Positions 22,211 to 32,341 of a DNA stretch of 52,068 bases are shown here, piece by piece (position 1 is the first letter of the stretch; every line of letters starts with the position of its first letter). The notes under the pieces are model-generated. The model ran no database searches, had not been told where the DNA came from, and worked only from the letters and a program-made list of their open reading frames with translations. The stretch is from Chara braunii (Eukaryota > Streptophyta > Charophyceae > Charales > Characeae). The position numbers and the translations under genes are program-made. The stretch covers positions 234,292 through 286,359 of the forward strand of contig BFEA01000435.1 of NCBI GenBank assembly GCA_003427395.1. Direction: 5' to 3'.

Positions 22211-22813
22211 AAAATTGCAGCCATTAGAGATTGGCCAAACCCCCCCACTTTGACTGAGTTGCGGTCGTTCCTTGGGCTAGCCAACTATTATCGGAAGTTC
22301 GTTAAACATTTCATGATAATCGCTGCGCCCCTTGACAGATTGCTTAAGAAAGAAACCATCTGGGAGTGGGATTCAGATTGTACGGCTTCGTTCAAACGCC
22401 TAAAGAAATGTTTAATTAACTACCCGGTTTTGAAGGTTGCTGATCCTTCTTTACCCTTTGTCCTCACAACCGACGTCAGTCAGTACGGGATATGTCTTGT
22501 ATTCGTGCAAGATGATGGGAACGGGTACAGACCTGTAAAGTTTATGTCTCAACGACTGCCTAATGAGAAGGTTGTCGCTTCCACGTACGAGAGAGAGTTG
22601 TATGCTCTTCGGGAAGCTCTAGATCATTGGCGACACTATCTCTTAGGACGCCACTTTAAAGTGTACTCAGATCATGAGACACTTCGTTGGCTCAAAACGC
22701 AGGCGCGGATGACACCTAAGTTGACTAGGTGGGCCGGCGAAATCAATCAATATGACTTTGAGTTAAAACCAGTCAAGGGTAAGTACAACGTTGTTGCTGA
22801 CGCATTAAGTTGA
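22211..22813 (+). pseudogene. Chromovirus RT connection and RNase H domain
   Basis: In the same frame as RT, after the TAA. It begins with the thumb/connection motif [16 protein letters not shown]. RNase H residues counted from the Met at 22250: TTDVS (Asp75), YERELYAL (Glu114/116), YSDHETL (Asp141) and a final VADALS, where the usual Asp is kept. It degrades template RNA. The TGA at 22811-22813 falls where ADALSR normally continues with Arg, a typical CGA-to-TGA decay. Confidence 0.92.
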
Positions 22814-23374
22814 AGATCTGACTTTTTCGGTGCCGTTGTAACATACTTAGATATGGGCACCGACTTGCAAGATAAAATTAGAAATGCGTATTCCATGGAT
22901 CCTGTCTATGGCGCTATGATTAAATGTGTGCAAGAAGCGCCCCAAGAGTTTCCTAAGTACCGAGTTACACAGGGATTGTTGTTTTAACAAACAGATGTAC
23001 ATGACAGGCCTTGCATTCCAAATGTGGAAGAGATCAAAAGCTTGATCTTGAGGGAATGTCATGATACTGAAGGTCATTTTGACTTAAAGAAGACTTATGC
23101 AGGTCTGTTACGTTCTTACACATGACCTCGCATGAAAACCGACTGCATTGCCTATGTGCAAGGTTGTCAAGTGTGTCAAAGAAACAAGAGCACTACTCAA
23201 CCTCCCCTTGGACTACTAAAGCCCTTGCCAATTCCAACAGGTCCAGGAGACTCCGTATCCATTGATTTTATGGATACCAAGGTGAAGAGCAAGAATGGAG
23301 AGACGCAAGTTATGGTCATCGTTGACAGATTTAGTAAGTATGCTATGAACCCGCGAAAGCCAATACTGAATTAG
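22814..23374 (+). pseudogene. Chromovirus integrase, zinc-binding and first catalytic part
   Basis: In the RT frame. It contains the HHCC-like zinc-binding region (ECHDTEGHF, then CQVCQRNKS near 23176) and the core start SIDFMDT with the first catalytic Asp. TAA at about 22985 and TGA at about 23123 interrupt it, the latter where Trp is usual before PRM. A frameshift near 23346 moves the remainder to another frame. Integrase inserts the cDNA into the genome. Confidence 0.88.
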
Positions 23375-23937
23375 TAATCCGGGAATTCTTTAACCATTGG
23401 GTAAAGGATTATGGACATCCCTTAACAATTGTTAGTGAGAGAGATTCACGTTTCACAAGTGAACAATGGCAACAACTCATGAATGTCTATGGCTCTAAGT
23501 TAATTATGTCCTCAGGTAGACACTCTGAGACAAACGGCCAGACTGATCAAATGAATAAGGTTTTGCAGCAAACATTGCGCATGTACATATGTCCTGACCA
23601 GATTGACGAGGATGAACATTTGCCCAAAGTTGTTCACCTATCTACATGCAGGACTCTACTGGAACTGCATTTGGGATGGCGACCACGAAGACCCATTGAT
23701 CGCTTAAATCCGGATCAAGTACATAAGCTTCCTCTAGGGACAAGTGAGTTTGCAATACAGTATCAGAAAGATATTGAAAAGGTAAAAAAAACAATAGTAA
23801 AAGCACAACACCAAATGGTGGAACAGACAAATAAGCATAAGAGACTATCTCAATTCGCTGTAGGTGGTCTAGTGTGGGTTAAGTCCAAAGAGTTTGCTCA
23901 TGAGGAGAATATTTCTCAGAAGTTACTACCCGCCTAG
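23375..23937 (+). pseudogene. Chromovirus integrase, second catalytic part and C-terminal domain
   Basis: The frame that resumes near 23350 reads through VSERDSRFTS (second catalytic Asp) and then SETNGQTDQMNKVLQ, where the third catalytic acidic residue is Asp instead of the usual Glu. A GPY/F-like C-terminal part follows. TAG at 23935-23937 interrupts it at a position where Trp is usual. The open part is 23479-23937. Confidence 0.85.
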
Positions 23938-24321
23938 AAAGGACTTTGGCAAATTCTTGATGTGATTGGAGAGGTAGATGGACCTTCTTATGTAATTGAG
24001 ATTCCTCTACATTTGCATACGTATCCGGTGTTTCACGCCTCAAAGCTTCTATCTTGCATGACAAATGAGTTGTTTCCCAGTCGCAGATCGGCGATACCTC
24101 CTAGTGTGGATGAGAAATATCACGTGGATAAGATTGTTGCTGAAAGCACTTTCCAAACCGGACGAAGAGGCAGACCCCAGCGACAACATAAAGTAAGATT
24201 CGCTTATCAAGACCCAGGTGAAGATCGCTGGTTTACAAGAGAAAATTTACTTGAGTCTGCACCTCATATTGTATCTGCATATGAGAGAGCTAAGAGAGGA
24301 ATAAGTATTATTGATAGATGA
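23938..24321 (+). pseudogene. Integrase tail with chromodomain
   Basis: In the same frame after the TAG. It starts with the conserved GLWQILDVIGEVDGPSYVIE and YPVFHASKLL of Ty3/gypsy integrase tails. From about 24100 it has a chromodomain-like segment: VDKIVAE, then HKVRFAYQDPGEDRWFTREN, then VSAYE. Chromodomains on integrase steer insertion towards marked chromatin, so the element belongs to the chromoviruses. Confidence 0.85.
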
Positions 24322-24570
24322 AGGTTTTCTTAGAGGACTTCGAATCTAGGCCGGCGAGAGTAAAAGGGTTTTACTCGATTCAGCCCCTGCTCGACCAAAG
24401 CAGCTTATTGGGGTCCCTCGCCCAGAGCCCAATTCATGAAAGCAGATCAAAAGACAACTTCTCTGGGTCAAAGGTCACATCCTAACTAAAGCAAAAGACA
24501 TTGTCAAAGGGCACAGTTGTGCCCCTGAACGAACAATTGCAATATTTAAATATTTGGGTCACATTTGTTC
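24322..24570 (+). other. Chromovirus 3' untranslated region
   Basis: Non-coding DNA between the pol stop at 24321 and the polypurine tract. No distinct feature. Confidence 0.6.
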
Positions 24571-24573
24571 ATC

Positions 24574-24580
24574 CAGGGGG
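24574..24580 (+). promoter_or_regulatory. Candidate polypurine tract
   Basis: CAGGGGG immediately precedes TGTGTAAG, the inferred first bases of the right LTR. It is short for a PPT, but the position is right for plus-strand priming. Confidence 0.5.
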
Positions 24581-25490
24581 TGTGTAAGTCATGTCTATTC
24601 ATGCAGGGATGTGTCTGTACGCGCAGTCAATGTGTCTGTTCGTACAAAAGATGTGTCTGTCTAAAAAGAAGTCAAAGAGTTAAGTCTCGGTCCAAAATGG
24701 AGTCAAAGGGAAAGTCTATGTACAGATAGGCAGTCCGAAATTGAGGCCTACAGGCCGCAGCAGCAGCAACCCTTGAAGGAAAAGAGTCTGGGACACATTC
24801 CACAGAGGCTGGGACTGGGAAAGGACCCAAGACAGACCAAACTCAGATCTCGTTTGGGGAGGCCAGCACTATAAGAAACGAGACTGCCTCCCCACAAGGC
24901 AGATTCCCATAGGCATTGATGCGTGGAAGTGCTGAGGCACTTGTGCACTATAGTGCTGGGGGAGGCGCTGGCTGAAGAAGAGCTGCGCCCGGAAGAAGGA
25001 AGGCTGGGCGCTGGCTGCAGGGAAGCCATAGCTGCGCCAGCCTATGTTAGTAGTGGTAGGTTAGTAGTAGAATATCAGTGAGTGACATTCAAAGTAGATG
25101 TTCGTAGGTGAGAGTGTGCATGCATAGTGAAGGAGAGAGAACCAGGACAGAGTTATTGAGAGAGAAGAGAGCAAGAGAGAGAAGACAGGGAGTGGATCTA
25201 GATATGGAGGACACTTACCTGTTGGCGCCACACCTGTGATCTGTAGGAGGACGCTGGCTGAGCCAGGTCCCACGCTGTTGTATGACGAGGGAGACTTACC
25301 TCTTGTTGGCGCTGAACTCTGGAACTCATGAAACTCTTTGTATTAAGTGACATTGATAATATAAGCTGCGCTACTTGGTTGTTATCTCATCTCAATCTGG
25401 TTTTGTGTGAAGCCATTGTGTATGTGTGATGACATGTATGCATGCGGAATGATGCTCTCAAGCAAGCTGTGAACAGTCAGGTTCCTTGCA
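24581..25490 (+). repeat. Chromovirus right (3') LTR
   Basis: About 910 bp from TGTGTAAG to CCTTGCA, giving TG...CA ends. It matches the left LTR over nearly its whole length, with scattered substitutions and small indels. Confidence 0.9.
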
Positions 25491-26124
25491 AATATCACTC
25501 GTCTATTGGAGGCACAGATTTTGACAAAGCATGAGATCCCAACATCACTCTTCTATTGGAGGCATTTGAGCCAAGTTTGTGCAGGCATAAAAAATACCAA
25601 CTCACTTGCCTCCTTGATAGAGGTCTGCGAACTTTAATTGTACAGATAGTAATACAGAACGATCATAGTGAAAGGAGGCTCCCCTGCCGAACAGGTCTCT
25701 CGCCAAAACAATTTCTCAAGTAACCCATCATGCACACACAGTTATGTACTCCTCCAAGGAGAAACAGACAGCCTTGAAAGGATAAAAGGCAGACTCAAAC
25801 ACAGTCAAGAATCCAACCGCTATCCTTTGTCCAGAGGCTGTTGTCATATTATTCGTTAAAAATAGTACTGCTTTAATTCCTGTTAACAAACAAATTTGTT
25901 GAGCGCTGAAAAATAGCTTCAAGCACACGCTTAACACCTATTATAAGGATGTATCCTATATAGAAATACATTGTTGTAAACGTGAAATAAAATTAAATAA
26001 ATTAGCCAGAGTGGCCTTCACGCCCTTATTTGAGTCATTTAGACCTGACAGTGTGTGTGGGAGAAGCTTTCTTTGATCTATAAACGATGTATCCTTAAGT
26101 TTTCATATGTGTTAGTCTTTTTTG
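25491..26124. other. Gene-free flank right of the chromovirus
   Basis: ATCACTCGTCTATTGGAGGC and its near copy recur at 25494 and 25544 (50-bp spacing). The rest is moderately AT-rich with no coding signal. Confidence 0.5.
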
Positions 26125-26255
26125 AGTCTGTTCTAGTCTGACAGGTCCCTTTCAGTCTCTCTGATCCCGTTTTCAACCTGCTTTGAGTCTGTTTTGAGTC
26201 TGTTTTGAGCCTGTCTTTAGTCTGTTTTGAGTCTGTCTTTAGTCTGTTCAAGCTT
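26125..26255. repeat. Short minisatellite, unit TTTTGAGTCTG
   Basis: TTTTGAGTCTGT and CTTTAGTCTGT type units of 11-12 bp repeat about nine times with small variation. Confidence 0.8.
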
Positions 26256-26299
26256 TTTTGAGCCTGGTTCGGGCAAAACCTAGAAGCATTTTACAAAAG

Positions 26300-26506
26300 N
26301 NNNNNNNNNNNNNNNNNNNNNNNNNNNNNNNNNNNNNNNNNNNNNNNNNNNNNNNNNNNNNNNNNNNNNNNNNNNNNNNNNNNNNNNNNNNNNNNNNNNN
26401 NNNNNNNNNNNNNNNNNNNNNNNNNNNNNNNNNNNNNNNNNNNNNNNNNNNNNNNNNNNNNNNNNNNNNNNNNNNNNNNNNNNNNNNNNNNNNNNNNNNN
26501 NNNNNN
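26300..26506. other. Assembly gap (207 N), followed by poly(A)
   Basis: Undetermined bases, flanked on the right by an A run at 26507-26529. Confidence 1.
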
Positions 26507-26597
26507 AAAAAAAAAAAAAAAAAAAAAAACGGCGGATGTGGCATGTTTTGAAACCCTAAAGGCAAAAAAAACACGTGCCGGCAAAGAAACCAGGCGC

Positions 26598-26709
26598 CAA
26601 CTCGAAAGAGGGATTTAGGTCGGACAGTATCCGTTGGGCATTTTCTTTCTTTTCAACTCGAAAGAGGGATTTAGGTCGGACAGTATCCGTTGGGCATTTT
26701 CTTTCTTTT
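26598..26709. repeat. Perfect or near-perfect 56-bp tandem duplication
   Basis: CAACTCGAAAGAGGGATTTA through TTTCTTTCTTTT occurs at 26598 and again at 26654. Confidence 0.9.
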
Positions 26710-26943
26710 TTTCTGTTCCCCTCTGACACCACGGCCGGCCCCTGTAAATATGACACCCCGTCTGACACCACGATGGTCGGTACTTCCGTTGTCTTTTCGA
26801 ACTCGGCGAGGGTTTTCTTTGCCGATGCGTGTTTTTTTTGTCCATTCGATACTCAAAGGTGACATAAACGTACTTACCCCCCCCCAAAAAAAAGAAAGGG
26901 CTGATTTTTGCCTGGACGGGCTGCCCTGTGCAGGTGACCCCCG

Positions 26944-26998
26944 GGCTACTTGTGCCGGGTGCACAGCTGTGCTGCACAGCCGGGCAACCCAAGTAGCC
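26944..26998. repeat. 55-bp inverted repeat
   Basis: GGCTACTTG (26944) pairs with CAAGTAGCC (26990). Inside, GCACAGCTGTGC and CCGGG elements add further pairing. Confidence 0.7.
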
Positions 26999-27805
26999 TA
27001 GCACTTTTGCTCATTTTAGATTCAACCTGTCTATAGACTCGTATAGAGTCCACCTTCAGGTTCAGCTGATGCATCTTGTGTGATTGTGTCCAGCTCTCTC
27101 TGTCTCTCTCGTAGCCTGTCGCACCTGCACCCGCAGATAGGTCAAAGCAGGAGATTCGCCCGCTGCTTCCGCTATCCCTCCCAATCACGCTACCCTCCCT
27201 GATTATGGGTAACAGCCTCAGCCACACTCTGTTCTCTTCTATATCTGGTCAGTAGAAATCATGAGGTTCGTCAATTGGATAAGCATGGTGCAAGATCGCA
27301 GCTTGCCTGTCATTAACAGGCTCCGGACTTGTCCTCGCGGCATCCTCAGGAAGTCCCAGGCGTCGCCACATCACCACCCATCAAATTCGAAATTGGTATG
27401 GCAAATGTCAGGGGCCTGAAGGGCTGCTGGCTTGAGCAATTTGGCAGCTCCTCTAGAGGTGTTGGCAATTTTGTTTTTTTTCCGGAACCTGTGAGCTCAG
27501 AGAAGAGAATTGCAGGCATCCCCCGACTACTTCAGCCGTGTGACTGCACCACAAGGGGCCAACTTCACAAATGGCAGGGTACTTAGGTATTTTCTTTCCA
27601 ATTTGCTACCCTGTTTTTTTTCAACCCACAGCTTTTTTTTCCTTTTTTTTTAACTGTTTTTTTTCAACCCACAGTTTTTTTTCTTCTTTTCTTGAGCTGT
27701 TTTTTTTTTCAACCCACAGTTTTTTTTTTTTTTTTTTTTTAAATCGAAGGGGATAGGCTCTGATAAAGCTTTTTTTTTTTTATTTCTTCGATGATGATCA
27801 TGATG

Positions 27806-27850
<45 letters not shown>
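26999..27850. other. Gene-free stretch with T-rich and (ATT)n tracts
   Basis: No convincing ORF. From 27600 it is T-rich, with CAACCCACAGTTTTTTTT repeated about three times (27620-27740), then (ATT)n from 27806 to 27850. Confidence 0.55.
27806..27850. repeat. (ATT)n microsatellite
   Basis: About 15 ATT units directly abut the left end of the TIR element at 27851. Confidence 0.95.
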
Positions 27851-27851
<1 letters not shown>

Positions 27852-28134
27852 GGGAAATTTTGTCTCGTGCCCCTGTAATTTCCATTTTTTTGCATCGCGC
27901 CCCTCCGACAGACCACTTACACTGTCGTGCCCCTGGGGCCTGTGAACTTTCCTGCATGCCCCTGTCAGCAAGGGGCGCAGCTTTCCGTGATACCCTCACT
28001 GGACGGCCAGTCCCATTTCACCAGTCCCAGCGCAATATGCCGTCATGAGCGGCATGCATCTTTCCGTCATGCCCTTGCGCCGGAAATTCGGATTTGAAGC
28101 ACGTGTTTTTTGTGGCCCTGCTGCAAAAAATGAC

Positions 28135-28136
<2 letters not shown>

Positions 28137-28208
<72 letters not shown>

Positions 28209-28224
28209 TGAGAGAGAGAGAGAA
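28137..28224. repeat. (TG)n(AG)n compound microsatellite
   Basis: TG units (28137-28182) pass directly into AG units (28182-28224). The same compound tract is in the other family A copy at 36819-36911, so it is part of the element. Confidence 0.9.
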
Positions 28225-28263
28225 AGAAATGAAGTGGCTGCCATGCGCGTAGCAATAGACAGT

Positions 28264-28484
28264 TCACCCACCTAGCGGTTGGGTGATGGTCCTGAGTGGG
28301 TTACACTGAGGTAAGATAGTTGGGTTAGCGGGTACGATGGGAGTATTGATAAGTGGTAGGGTGGGAGGTGACCTCGTTGGGAGGTGACCTCGTATCTTAG
28401 GACTGCGAAGGCTCATCGCTCCTGGTATCCCTGTGTGCCTGGTAATTAGCCTCTACAACATCCTGAATTTAAAACAAAAAAAAA
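28264..28484 (+). mobile_element. Short retroposon (SINE-like, possibly 5S rRNA-derived)
   Basis: A 221-bp insert ending in an A run is flanked by the 13-bp duplication AGCAATAGACAGT (28251-28263 and 28485-28497). The second copy of the host element at 36525-37230 has the uninterrupted site, so this is a true insertion. The stretch GAGTA...GGGAGGTGACCTCGTTGGGAGG resembles the internal-control region of 5S rRNA (GGGTGACCTC, TGGGA), which suggests a 5S-derived SINE. A 16-bp unit, TGGGAGGTGACCTCGT, is duplicated inside. Confidence 0.7.
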
Positions 28485-28785
28485 AGCAATAGACAGTGTG
28501 CTGAAAAGATGCACCCTACTGGTAGGGGCAAATGGACATGTTTTTGTCTGGTACTCAACAGCAATCCGGTGGGGGCATACTGCAAATTTGGAACGGGTAC
28601 TGGTAGGGGCATAACAAAAATATTTTAGGCCCAACTGGGGTTTTATGGGAAATTTAATCGTGTTCAGAGGGGCATGACAGGGTAAAACGGCCGTGGGAGG
28701 GGCGCAATGCAACATAATGGAAGGGGCACATTGCAAAATAATGGAAATTACACAGGTGCCAGACAAATTTTCCCTTATTGTTATT

Positions 28786-29637
28786 AGGGAAAAGTCATGA
28801 AACCTTTGTATCCATTTCCCCCCAACCGGGGGGCTCGGCCCACTGCACAGCGTCGCGTTGAGTTGCGACAGCTTTGCGACGACGACGAGTCGTGGATTGT
28901 TAAAAAATCCAGCGATATAGAGATATGCGCGCGGAGATGGCAGCTTTGGCGCCGAAACTGGACGTTTTCATTGGCAAAAAGCATGTCAGCGCAGCACACG
29001 GCGAGGCCCGGGGCATTTAGTTTACTATTGTCAAAAAATGTGTCATAGCTAACTAAACGCCCTAATTCCTCTTCGGTCCGATTTGTGGGCAGAATAGGCC
29101 CTCCCAGAGGGCTTTGTCGGTTGTCTCCCGCCTTTGCGGGCTGGGAGACTTGTCCGCAGGGCCAAAACACTTCCGGTAACACGTGAAGAGGCAGGGGTAT
29201 TTATGCAACTCAACAGATGTAGCAATTCGAAGACCCGTCATGGTGGTTGATGGCCCTCCTGCTGTGCGGATCGGACGGCGTCAAAAGCCTCCCAGTCATT
29301 GGTGTGAAGGCAAAAATAAAAGTGGACCCGCGCCGTCTCGGCGCAGACAAGATTTTCCCGCCTGCCGTGGTGTCACTCAGTATCATTTTCTGCTACTAAA
29401 CCTTGCATGTGGGCCGAGGCCCCGGGGAAAAAGGTGCCCAAGGCCCCAACATCACTTTCAGCGTCATTTTTGCACCCTCCAAAACACTTTCCCGCCATTT
29501 TTACGCAATGGCCGTTACCGGCCCAGCCAGGTGCAAAAATGACACGAAAAGTGATCTTGGACCTGCAGCACTTTTTTCCCCATTTGGGGGGAAATGGATA
29601 AAAAGGTTTGGTCGCAGGGAGGTTTTACAACTTTTCC

Positions 29638-29640
<3 letters not shown>
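28786..29640. mobile_element. TIR element family B between TTA repeats
   Basis: Left end AAAGTCATGAAACC and TATCCATTTCCCCCCAA; right end on minus AAAGTTGTAAAACC and TATCCATTTCCCCCCAA. The shared TIR is about 40 bp, with an extra ~12 bp in the right arm. The left end follows GTTATTA and the right end meets (ATT)n (29642-29691). No transposase-like ORF is visible, so it is non-autonomous. It adjoins the family A copy 1. Confidence 0.7.
29449..29555. repeat. Inverted repeat inside family B
   Basis: ATCACTTTCAGCGTCATTTT (29450) and, on minus from 29555, ATCACTTTTCGTGTCATTTT form arms of about 26 bp around 55 bp. Confidence 0.75.

Positions 29641-29641
<1 letters not shown>

Positions 29642-29691
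<50 letters not shown>
29642..29691. repeat. (ATT)n microsatellite
   Basis: About 16 ATT units. Confidence 0.95.
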
Positions 29692-29789
29692 GGGCAATTA
29701 CGTTGTCCTGGCCAGTACCCTTGTTAAAAGGCAATAGCCTTCAGAGATCATCATTGAACTAACCTGTCCTAGGTAATTCAGAAATGTAG

Positions 29790-29870
29790 AATTTTACTCG
29801 GCGGCAGTTTGAACTCAGGTCCATATGTCAACAGTTCAAGGGTGTACCGACTGCGCGAGGCCTGTTGGTA
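29790..29870 (-). mobile_element. tRNA-like SINE head, minus strand
   Basis: On minus, CGCGCAGTCGGTA (box A-like), then TGAACTGTTGACATATGGAC, then GAGTTCAAACTGCC (box B-like), at spacing like a tRNA. It shares ACACCC, TGAACTGTTGA and CGAGTAAAA with the SINE at 38060-38201, so both belong to one family. No cloverleaf is kept, so it is not a tRNA gene. Confidence 0.6.
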
Positions 29871-30189
29871 ACCCCCAGCTTTGTCTTGAAGCCCAACCCA
29901 TTCAATTAGGACGGCCTTTGAGGCCTTTTCTATTTTCATTTTAGTATTGCGGGGCTCCAATGGAAGCTGCACCCACCAGCAGGTGCGATACCTGCTAGAG
30001 CAGGTGTGCAATACCCGCCAGGGGTCAGCCGGTAGCAACAGGAGCGAGTTTCTTCTATGGGCCCGTCACAGTGCCTCCCCTCCGGTCCCCTCCCCCTATG
30101 AACACCAGCAGTCTCTTCTCAATGCCACTCGGGGGACCAACGGCATATCTCTAGGTGGGGGGCGCCAAGCTTGCCCAGGAAGATAAATC

Positions 30190-30258
30190 AGGGCAATGGG
30201 GATTGAACCCAAGACGTCCTGGATGCCACTGGTGCCTTGCCAACTGAGCTTGGCCGCG
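30190..30258 (-). mobile_element. tRNA-like SINE head, minus strand, second type
   Basis: On minus, AAGCTCAGTTGGCAAGGCAC (box A) and, about 25 bp on, TTGGGTTCAATCCCCATTG (box B) keep good Pol III promoter matches. The acceptor stem does not close, so this is a SINE-like remnant and not a functional tRNA. Confidence 0.6.
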
Positions 30259-30329
30259 GGATAGAATTATTTCCTCATCGGGGCTAGCAAATTCGAGAGT
30301 TATTTTACTCATCGGAGTTGGCATCGGAG

Positions 30330-30395
30330 TGGGCGGGATTCAGACTGAGGCCTGTATTTCAACAGAGAACAGAGTTCGAATCCCAAGGTTCATGG
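30330..30395. repeat. Fragments of tRNA-like SINE sequence
   Basis: CTGTATTTCAACAG matches, on minus, the CTGTTGAAATACAG of the SINE at 38060. GAGTTCGAATCCC follows as a box B-like motif on plus. Confidence 0.45.
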
Positions 30396-32165
30396 GTGAA
30401 CCTATTGAGATAGGCGCGTTGGTGCCCTCTCGTTGTTCTGGTTTCTATTATGGAATTTGGTTTTGAAAAACCAGCAAAAAAATATATAAAAACAATTGCC
30501 GCCAGGAACCTGAAGCGTACGGGTTGCCCGTACTTGGGGCGACTCCCCTGTCCCCGGCTCGGCAAAACATGCCCGGGAAATTCGATCGACTTAGGGCATA
30601 TTAGCACTAGGACTTTTTGTACCAAAGTCTGGACGTGATTGCAGTCAGATTCATCGACGTACGGCCACGATTGCAGTCAGATACATTCCGGAAAGTGCTG
30701 GTGTGAGTATGCCCTTAGTCGGTTCGTGATGAGCAAGCGATGTGCAAGAGAACAACGGGAGAGAAAGACGACTCATTTCGAAGTCGACCCGCACGCGAAG
30801 CCCTGATGCGGGTAGCGGCGGCCAATGCCTGCGGCGACTCCTGGGAAGATCAGAATGATGACTCCTGCTGCGATGGCGCGTTGAAGGATGAGGAGGGGGG
30901 TGGCCTCACGTAGACGATCGGAGGGGGGTGGCCTCACTTAGACGATTTGAGGGGCAGGCGGGAATCGGATAGCAGATTTTGAGCGGCAGCTTGGCATTTC
31001 TCTGGATTTTCTTTTTCTCTTTTTTTCTGGACAAATTCAGCGCTTCTATTCTGGGAGGGCAGCAATCCGCTCATCTCACGGTGGGAACATGAACGCCAGC
31101 TTCCACTATGTCAGCATCGACGCTTGTCCTAATTACGACCAGTGGTCTGCCATGTAAATGACCATATCGGGCGGAGAGGACAGGGGGAGGCAGCTGAGCA
31201 GGAGGGCACCGTGATTGCTGGGTAAAGGGGGAGGCGCCGAGGTTGACGGGCAAAGCAGGGCGAGTGTGATGGATTGGGGCGCAAACACATCATCGTCTAG
31301 AGTGACTGTCTGGAAGGTCAACAGTGCGACCTGGGGAGAAAGTTGAGCAGGAGAGCGCCGTGATTCCTCAGGTAAGGAGAAAGTTGAGCAACAGTGCGAC
31401 CTGAGGAGAAAGTTGAGCCGAGAGGAGCGGGGGGAGGCAGAGGTTAACGGACGAAACAGGGCGAGGGTGACGAACTGGGTGAGGCGGCAAATACGTCGTT
31501 CTCAGATTTTTATGTTTCAATTCCCACCCCCAAGGTATGTCTCAATTCCAGCTATGTTGCAAGTCCCACTACCTTCTTCCCCCGAACATAACGCATATGC
31601 GTCGTATTCGAGTTTCAAATTTAAAAAGAAAATCGACGCCCTATCCATTGTACTCGTTCACAAAGCATATGCGTTATGTTTGGGGGAAGAAGGTTACTTG
31701 GATTCTTCATTTTGGGCCTTTGATCTTCATAATCTACGCAAGTAACGGTCAGAAATCGAGGATTTGGGTAAGTAGGATTTCAGGTATGTCGCAATTCCAG
31801 GGCGGGCGAACGCGAGCGGACCGAATGTCAGCACGGCGAATAAGAGCTGTCCGTCACAATCCACCTGAACTTTTCTGAATAATCTCTAGACGTAATTCCG
31901 GTCAGATACACGGAGTGGCAGATACATCCAGGAAAGTGCTTGTGTGTGTAAGTGGACTCTCAGGGAAAATAGGTCACATAGCGCCACGGACCGCCTACGC
32001 GGCAGGGGAAATGAACATAAGCTTTCTCATGTGAAGAAGAGAAGCGGTTTCGACAACTTTGTGTTTGGTGGCTGCTGTTGCTTTGAACGATCTCAGATTT
32101 CGTATATCTTTTTTTTCTTTGTTTTTCTCATTTTCCGACCATTTTGTGTCATTCTTGTGCAGTGG
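30396..32165. other. Gene-free stretch with short direct and inverted repeats
   Basis: No credible gene. Segments with TCAGATACA, CCGGAAAGTGCTGGTGTG or CCAGGAAAGTGCTTGTGTG occur at about 30620-30710 and 31885-31955, about 1.25 kb apart. A ~75-bp block (GAGGCAGAGGTTAACGGACG and relatives) recurs at about 31225-31275 and 31432-31490. The inverted repeat at 31572-31693 lies within. Confidence 0.5.
31533..31800. mobile_element. Foldback-like element bounded by direct repeats
   Basis: An inverted repeat of about 29 bp (31572-31600, CCTTCTTCCCCCGAACATAA; 31665-31693 on minus) is one substitution from perfect over most of its length. The direct repeat AGGTATGTCTCAATTCCAG (31533-31551; one mismatch at 31782-31800) encloses it. 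Confidence 0.55.
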
Positions 32166-32166
32166 C

Positions 32167-32341
32167 CATGGGCCTCGCCGCACGGCAGACGAAACGAAAA
32201 CGAAACGAGTGCATCTGCTCACCGAAGTTGGCAAAATACACTCGTTACTATTTATAGCAAACCTATGAACCTGGCCATTTTCCGGGGGAAGATACATTCG
32301 TTTCGTTTTTCGTTTCGTGTGCCGTGTGGCGACGCCCCATG
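32167..32341. mobile_element. 175-bp foldback element with ~43-bp TIRs
   Basis: Left arm 32167-32208 (CATGGGCCTCGCCGCACGGC, then repeated GAAACGA) and right arm 32298-32341 on minus (CATGGGGCGTCGCCACACGG, then repeated GAAACGA) are highly similar. Weaker pairing continues inward (ATCTGCTCACCG versus ATCTTCCCCCGG). No ORF. It is MITE-like. Confidence 0.75.

Larger units (their letters stand above)
16896..25490 (+). mobile_element. Ty3/gypsy chromovirus LTR retrotransposon, decayed
   Basis: An 8.6-kb element with the order LTR, PBS, gag, protease, RT, RNase H, integrase, chromodomain, PPT and LTR. This is the layout of chromodomain-bearing Ty3/gypsy elements. The two LTRs look about 93% alike by eye in the first 430 bp, so insertion is not recent. 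At least five in-frame stops and several frameshifts break gag-pol. No 5-bp target duplication was found (CAACG on the left, AATAT on the right), which fits a left LTR lacking its first ~42 bp. Confidence 0.93.
27851..28777. mobile_element. TIR element family A, copy 1 (with a retroposon inserted)
   Basis: The left end AGGGAAATTTTGTCT, GTGCCCCTGTAATTTCC and the right end, read on minus, AAGGGAAAATTTGTCTGG, GTAATTTCCATTATTTTGC form diverged TIRs of about 60 bp. The interior has a (TG)n(AG)n tract (28137-28224) and no ORF. A second copy lies inverted at 36525-37230. Both ends abut TTA-type repeats, which fits a preference for TTA targets as in PIF/Harbinger MITEs. That family assignment is an inference. 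Confidence 0.75.

Noticed and set aside
30190-30258. Functional tRNA gene
   Set aside because: Box A and B are good but the acceptor and anticodon stems do not close; it is better explained as a SINE head.
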